Origin: Azospirillum thiophilum | GTDB taxonomy: Bacteria; Pseudomonadota; Alphaproteobacteria; Azospirillales; Azospirillaceae | Length of the DNA stretch: 64,000 bases | Reading direction: 5' to 3' | NCBI RefSeq assembly: GCF_001305595.1 | Contig: NZ_CP012404.1 | Location: 310,001 to 374,000 of the forward strand | Part shown: positions 60,636-64,000 of the stretch, piece after piece | Layout of the letters: the number at the start of each line of letters is the position of its first letter | Numbering within the stretch: position 1 is the stretch's first letter | Program-made: the position numbers and the translations under genes | Notes under the pieces: generated by a model | What the model saw: the letters and a program-made list of their open reading frames with translations, nothing else | What the model was told of the DNA's origin: nothing | The model's database searches: none

Positions 60636-60754
60636 AGGGGTCGCGCCGGCTGCGGGAAAGCGCGGATTGCGCCGGCGCCGCCGCTTTGCTCTTATGGGCC
60701 ATCGATTGGCATGCCGACCGGGATTTCGGTCGGATAAGGTTCGGGAGGGACAGG

Positions 60755-60877
60755 ATGAAGGCCATGATTCTGGGCTTCGCCGCCGCGGCGGTGATCGCGC
60801 TCGGCACAGCCGTGGCGCTGAACGCCGTCGGCCATTCGACCGCCGAGCGGTTCTCCAGCCCCGCCGTGCGTCTCTGA
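60755..60877 (+). CDS. Small single-helix membrane peptide (40 aa)
   Basis: GGGAGG lies 5-7 bases before the ATG. MKAMILGFAAAAVIALGTAV forms one membrane helix, then a short periplasmic end (GHSTAERFSSPAVRL). Very similar small proteins ending S-x-x-V-R-L occur in many Rhodospirillales (from memory). Function unknown. It is separated by 71 bp from the next gene. Confidence 0.72.
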   Translation: MKAMILGFAAAAVIALGTAVALNAVGHSTAERFSSPAVRL

Positions 60878-60948
60878 GCAGGGAGTCCGCGGGTCCGAAG
60901 CAGGCTTCGACAGCAGTCTGTCCATAGTCTCTGGACAGCCGGCGCCAA

Positions 60949-62472
60949 GTGTGGGGAGTTTGTCCGCTCGGGAATCGCTGTCGGCGGGATGGCATGGGCG
61001 GGCGATGGGGCGGGCGATGGGGCGGGCGAGGGAGCGCTGTTGCGGGCTTGGGGTCGAGCATCCGGCCTAGCTGCGGATGGCTGCTTGGGGTGATGGTTGT
61101 TGCGGCGGTGCTGCTGCCGTCCGTGCCGGCATCCGCCGACCAGGAAACGCCCGCGGCCGTCACCGTCCTCACCTCCTTTCCGGCCAGCTTCTTTGAGCCG
61201 GTGCGGGAGGCGTTCGAACAGGCGCATCCCGGCCGGCGCCTCCGCGTCGTCAACACCAAGACCACAGCAGCCATCACCCGGCTGCAGGACCGTACGGGGG
61301 AGGATGTCGACGTCTTCTGGGCGTCCGCTCCGGATGCCTTCGAGGTGCTGAAGGCGGCGGGGCTGCTGGCGCCCGTCGCATCGCGGCCGACCGGCGCTCC
61401 GGCGACTGTCGGCAACCAGCCGGTCGACGATCCGGACGGCACCTATCTCGGCTTCGCGCTGTCCGGCTACGGGCTGGTCTGGGATCAGCCCTATCTCGAC
61501 CGCCATGGGCTGGCCGCCCCGCGCGGCTGGGGGGATCTGCGCCGGCCCGGCTATGCCCGCCACCTGGGCATCACGGCGCCGTCGCGGTCCGGCACCATGC
61601 ATCTGATGGTGGAGACGGTGTTGCAGCTCCATGGCTGGGAGCGCGGCTGGGCGACGTGGCTGGAAATCGCCGGCAACCTCGCCACGGTGACGGCGCGCAG
61701 CTATGGCGTGGTGGAGGGGGTCGCCAAGGGCCGCTTCGGCATCGGGCTGGCCATCGACTTCCTGGGGCAAGGGGCGGGGCAAGGGGCGGGCGAGGGCACG
61801 GCACCGGGCGGAAAGCCGCCGGATGCCGGCGGCCTGCGCTTCGCCTATCCGGCCGACAGCGTGTTCCTGCCGGCCAGCGTGGCGATCCTGCGCGACGCCC
61901 CCGACCCGGCGGGGGCCGAGGTCTTCGTCGATTATCTGCTGTCGCCGGCCGGGCAGGCGCTGATGCTGCGTCCCGACATCGGACGCCTGCCGGTGAGGCC
62001 CGACGCCTACGCCGCTGCCCCCGCCGGCTACCCCAACCCCTACCGGCGGGAAACCGGCGACGACCGCTTCCTCTTCGACCGCGCCCTGTCCAGCCGCCGC
62101 TACGAGCTGGTCAACCTGCTGTTCGACGAGTTGATCACCTTCCGGGTGAAGACCCTCAACCGCGTCTGGCAGTTGATCCACGAAGGGGAGAACCGGCTGG
62201 CCGCCATTCCCGACCCGGTGGCGCGCGACCTGCTGCATGCCGCCCGCGCGTCCGCCACCGCGGTTCCGGTCGGCGCCGCCCAGGCCGTCGACCCGGCCTT
62301 CTCCGCGGCGCTGCGGCGGCCGGCGCGCGGCATGCCGGTCTCGGCCCGACAGGAGGAGCTGGAGGCCGAATGGCGAGCCTTCTCCAAGGCCCGGCTGGAC
62401 GCGGCGCTGTCGGCGGCCGAACGCGCGCTGGTGATCCTGCGCGTGGCGGCCGGCGAGGGGGTCTGGCCATGA
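60949..62472 (+). CDS. Periplasmic binding protein, PgtC/iron-type, coupled to a histidine kinase
   Basis: Up to 507 residues from a GTG at 60949; the true start may be later, since the first 45 codons are Gly/Arg-rich, but a signal segment (LLGVMVVAAVLLPSVPASA) follows. The mature protein is a type II binding protein (VTVLTSFPASFFEPVREAFE; DVDVFWASAPDAFEVL; GYGLVWDQPYLDRHG; PADSVFLPASVAILRDAP). An extra C-terminal helical region of about 130 residues (YELVNLLFDELITFRVKTLN) is as in PgtC-like sensory proteins. The stop overlaps the kinase start (ATGA). It likely binds a ligand, perhaps a phosphorylated acid, and signals to the kinase. Confidence 0.8.
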   Translation: MWGVCPLGNRCRRDGMGGRWGGRWGGRGSAVAGLGSSIRPSCGWLLGVMVVAAVLLPSVPASADQETPAAVTVLTSFPASFFEPVREAFEQAHPGRRLRVVNTKTTAAITRLQDRTGEDVDVFWASAPDAFEVLKAAGLLAPVASRPTGAPATVGNQPVDDPDGTYLGFALSGYGLVWDQPYLDRHGLAAPRGWGDLRRPGYARHLGITAPSRSGTMHLMVETVLQLHGWERGWATWLEIAGNLATVTARSYGVVEGVAKGRFGIGLAIDFLGQGAGQGAGEGTAPGGKPPDAGGLRFAYPADSVFLPASVAILRDAPDPAGAEVFVDYLLSPAGQALMLRPDIGRLPVRPDAYAAAPAGYPNPYRRETGDDRFLFDRALSSRRYELVNLLFDELITFRVKTLNRVWQLIHEGENRLAAIPDPVARDLLHAARASATAVPVGAAQAVDPAFSAALRRPARGMPVSARQEELEAEWRAFSKARLDAALSAAERALVILRVAAGEGVWP

Positions 62473-64000
62473 GCGCTCCGGTGGCGCCGGCCGTGCCGGA
62501 GGGTGGAGCGGTGCGCTTCGGCATCCGGGTCCGCCTGTTCCTCGCCTTCGTCGCGGTGGCGGTGCTGTCGGTGGTGGCCTGCGCGCTCGGCTGGCTGTCC
62601 TACGACCGGCTGGGCGGCACACTGGACGAGTTCGCGGAAAGCCACCTGCCGGCGCTCGGGCTCGCCGCCCGGCTGGCGGAGGAGGGTGGCGCGATCATCG
62701 CCACCGCCCCAATCCTGGCCGGCAGCCGGACCGAGGCCGAGATGGATGCGATCCGCGACGCGCTCAGCCGCCGCCTGACCGCGCTGCGGGCGCTGACGGA
62801 CGCGATCGAGGGCGGCGCTCCCGGCCTGCGCCCGGTGGTGGACGCGCTCGGCCGTAACCTGTCGGAGCTGGACGGCACGGTGCGCCACCGGCTGGCGCTC
62901 GCCCGCCGCAACCAGGAGGCCATCGAGCGGCTGCGTTGGCTGCACGCCGACTTCCTCGACGAGATCGACCCGCTGGTGGCCGACGCGCGTTTCAACATCC
63001 AGAGCGCGCTGGCGTCGGTCGAGGGCGGGAAGCCGTCCGTCGGCGCCGTCCGCACCCTGCGCGAGGAGAACCGGCGCAGCGAGGCGGTGCTGCAGATCGG
63101 CGCCAACGGCAACCTCGCGGTCGGGCTGATCGCGCGGGCGGCGACGCTCGCCACCCCCGAGCTGCTGGACGACAACGCCGGATTCCTCGACGAGACCGCC
63201 GACCGGCTGCAACGCGACCTCGCGGCGCTGGCCGACTGGGCGGACGGCGTGTCGCTGGGGCAGTTGGTGACCCGGCTTCTCGACCTCGCGCGCGGGGCCG
63301 ACGGCAGCGTGCCGGCGCTGCGCCGCGAGGAGCTGGACACCGCCGCCCGCGGGCAGGCCCTGCTGGCCGAGAACCGCGACATCGTGGCGCGGCTGAACGG
63401 GCTGATCGTCCGGCAGGTCCAGGCGGTGGAGAGCGATTCCCGCGCTGCCGCGGCGCGCTCCGCCCAGGCCATCGCCTTCGGCCGCTCGGCATTGCTGGCG
63501 AGCGCGGCGGTCAGCCTGCTGGTGGCGGTGCTGGTGGCGTGGCTCTACGTCAACCGCAACCTGATCTCCCGCCTGACCCGGCTGGGCGACGCGGCCCGCG
63601 CCATCGCCGCCGGGGATCTCAAGGCCGACATTCCGCTGGGCGGGCGCGACGAGCTGTCGGAGATGGCGGCGGCGTTGCTGGTCTTCCGCGACACCGCTAT
63701 CGCGGTGGAGGAGGCGAACGCCCAGGCGATCATCGACAACGCACAGGCCGGGCTGGCGATCACCGACGGCGAAGGCGTGATCGAGTTCGTCAACCCGCTC
63801 GCCGCCGCCCTGATCGCGCCGCCGCCCGCCGGCCGGGCCGGGGGGGAGGGCGGCGCGGCCCGTCTTGCCGCCCGCCTCGCCGACCGGCTGGACGCGGAGG
63901 GTGCGGCCCGCGTCGCGGCCTTCTTCGCCGTCCAGGCGCCCATCCAGATGTCCGCCGGCTCCGAAGGCGCCACGCCCGCCCTGTCCATCCTGGCCAGCGG
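62469..64000 (+). CDS. Membrane sensor histidine kinase, PgtB-like (3' partial)
   Basis: The frame begins at ATG 62469 and stays open to the window end, so the kinase core is not visible. Seen: a first membrane helix (VRLFLAFVAVAVLSVVACAL), a periplasmic helical domain of about 300 residues, a second helix (SALLASAAVSLLVAVLVAWL), a HAMP region (AIAAGDLKADIPLGGRDELS), and a PAS domain start (ALVFRD-like then AIIDNAQAGLAITDGEGVIE). Translationally coupled to the binding-protein gene, which presumably delivers its signal. Kinase identity is inferred from layout. Confidence 0.82.
   Translation, partial: MSAPVAPAVPEGGAVRFGIRVRLFLAFVAVAVLSVVACALGWLSYDRLGGTLDEFAESHLPALGLAARLAEEGGAIIATAPILAGSRTEAEMDAIRDALSRRLTALRALTDAIEGGAPGLRPVVDALGRNLSELDGTVRHRLALARRNQEAIERLRWLHADFLDEIDPLVADARFNIQSALASVEGGKPSVGAVRTLREENRRSEAVLQIGANGNLAVGLIARAATLATPELLDDNAGFLDETADRLQRDLAALADWADGVSLGQLVTRLLDLARGADGSVPALRREELDTAARGQALLAENRDIVARLNGLIVRQVQAVESDSRAAAARSAQAIAFGRSALLASAAVSLLVAVLVAWLYVNRNLISRLTRLGDAARAIAAGDLKADIPLGGRDELSEMAAALLVFRDTAIAVEEANAQAIIDNAQAGLAITDGEGVIEFVNPLAAALIAPPPAGRAGGEGGAARLAARLADRLDAEGAARVAAFFAVQAPIQMSAGSEGATPALSILAS

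Overview
The window reads as a GC-rich alphaproteobacterial chromosome or chromid, most likely Azospirillum or a close Rhodospirillales relative. The reasons are the cheA-cheW-cheY-cheB-cheR order, a CtrA/ChpT cell-cycle relay next to flagellar export genes (fliI, fliJ), a D-tartrate dehydratase of the Bradyrhizobium type, and dense co-oriented coding with ATGA gene overlaps. No taxonomic search was possible.

Region 1 (1-10.2 kb) is one plus-strand catabolic operon: a molybdenum hydroxylase (large subunit with a fused CoxG-like domain, FAD subunit, 2Fe-2S subunit), an acyl-CoA ligase, a crotonase-fold enzyme, and a complete branched-chain-amino-acid-type ABC importer. The set suggests import, CoA activation and hydroxylation of an organic (perhaps aromatic or alicyclic) acid. 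Region 2 (10.2-14.1 kb) holds a membrane protein, a VTT/DedA membrane domain fused to an ATP-grasp domain, and glutaryl-CoA dehydrogenase.

Region 3 (14.2-45.4 kb) is an accessory island. Its left edge holds wrecks of a type I restriction system and a transposase, then a pentapeptide-repeat gene cut by an IS256-family element with an 8-bp target duplication. Its right edge holds an IS66 remnant, a broken IS5-family element and a tRNA-Gln whose 3' end faces the island. Between them, two blocks diverge from about 31.0-31.3 kb. The minus block runs from a membrane Ser/Thr kinase to two FHA-type proteins, two unknown proteins, a membrane-anchored Lon-like protein, an OmpA-like exported protein and an exported caspase-like protease. 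The plus block encodes a small unknown protein, a lytic transglycosylase lipoprotein, a divergent penicillin-binding transpeptidase, a SEDS (FtsW/RodA)-like polymerase with a large extra N-terminal domain, and a degenerate LytM lipoprotein. A further group adds a lipoprotein, a formylglycine-enzyme-like exported protein, an FtsX/MacB-like ABC pair and two more exported proteins. Kinase, FHA, SEDS and class B PBP together recall the actinobacterial pknB-pbpA-rodA-fha locus, but here in an alphaproteobacterium and with caspase, Lon-like and FGE-like partners. This is the best candidate for an undescribed system, plausibly a phospho-controlled envelope or peptidoglycan remodelling machine; that role is inferred from gene content only.

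Region 4 (45.5-64 kb) is chromosomal core: a tiny exported protein, tartrate dehydratase with a divergent LysR regulator, a FlaG-like protein, fliJ-fliI, ctrA, a cold-shock protein, small conserved proteins, the chemotaxis operon, chpT, and the start of a PgtC/PgtB-like sensing pair cut by the window end.
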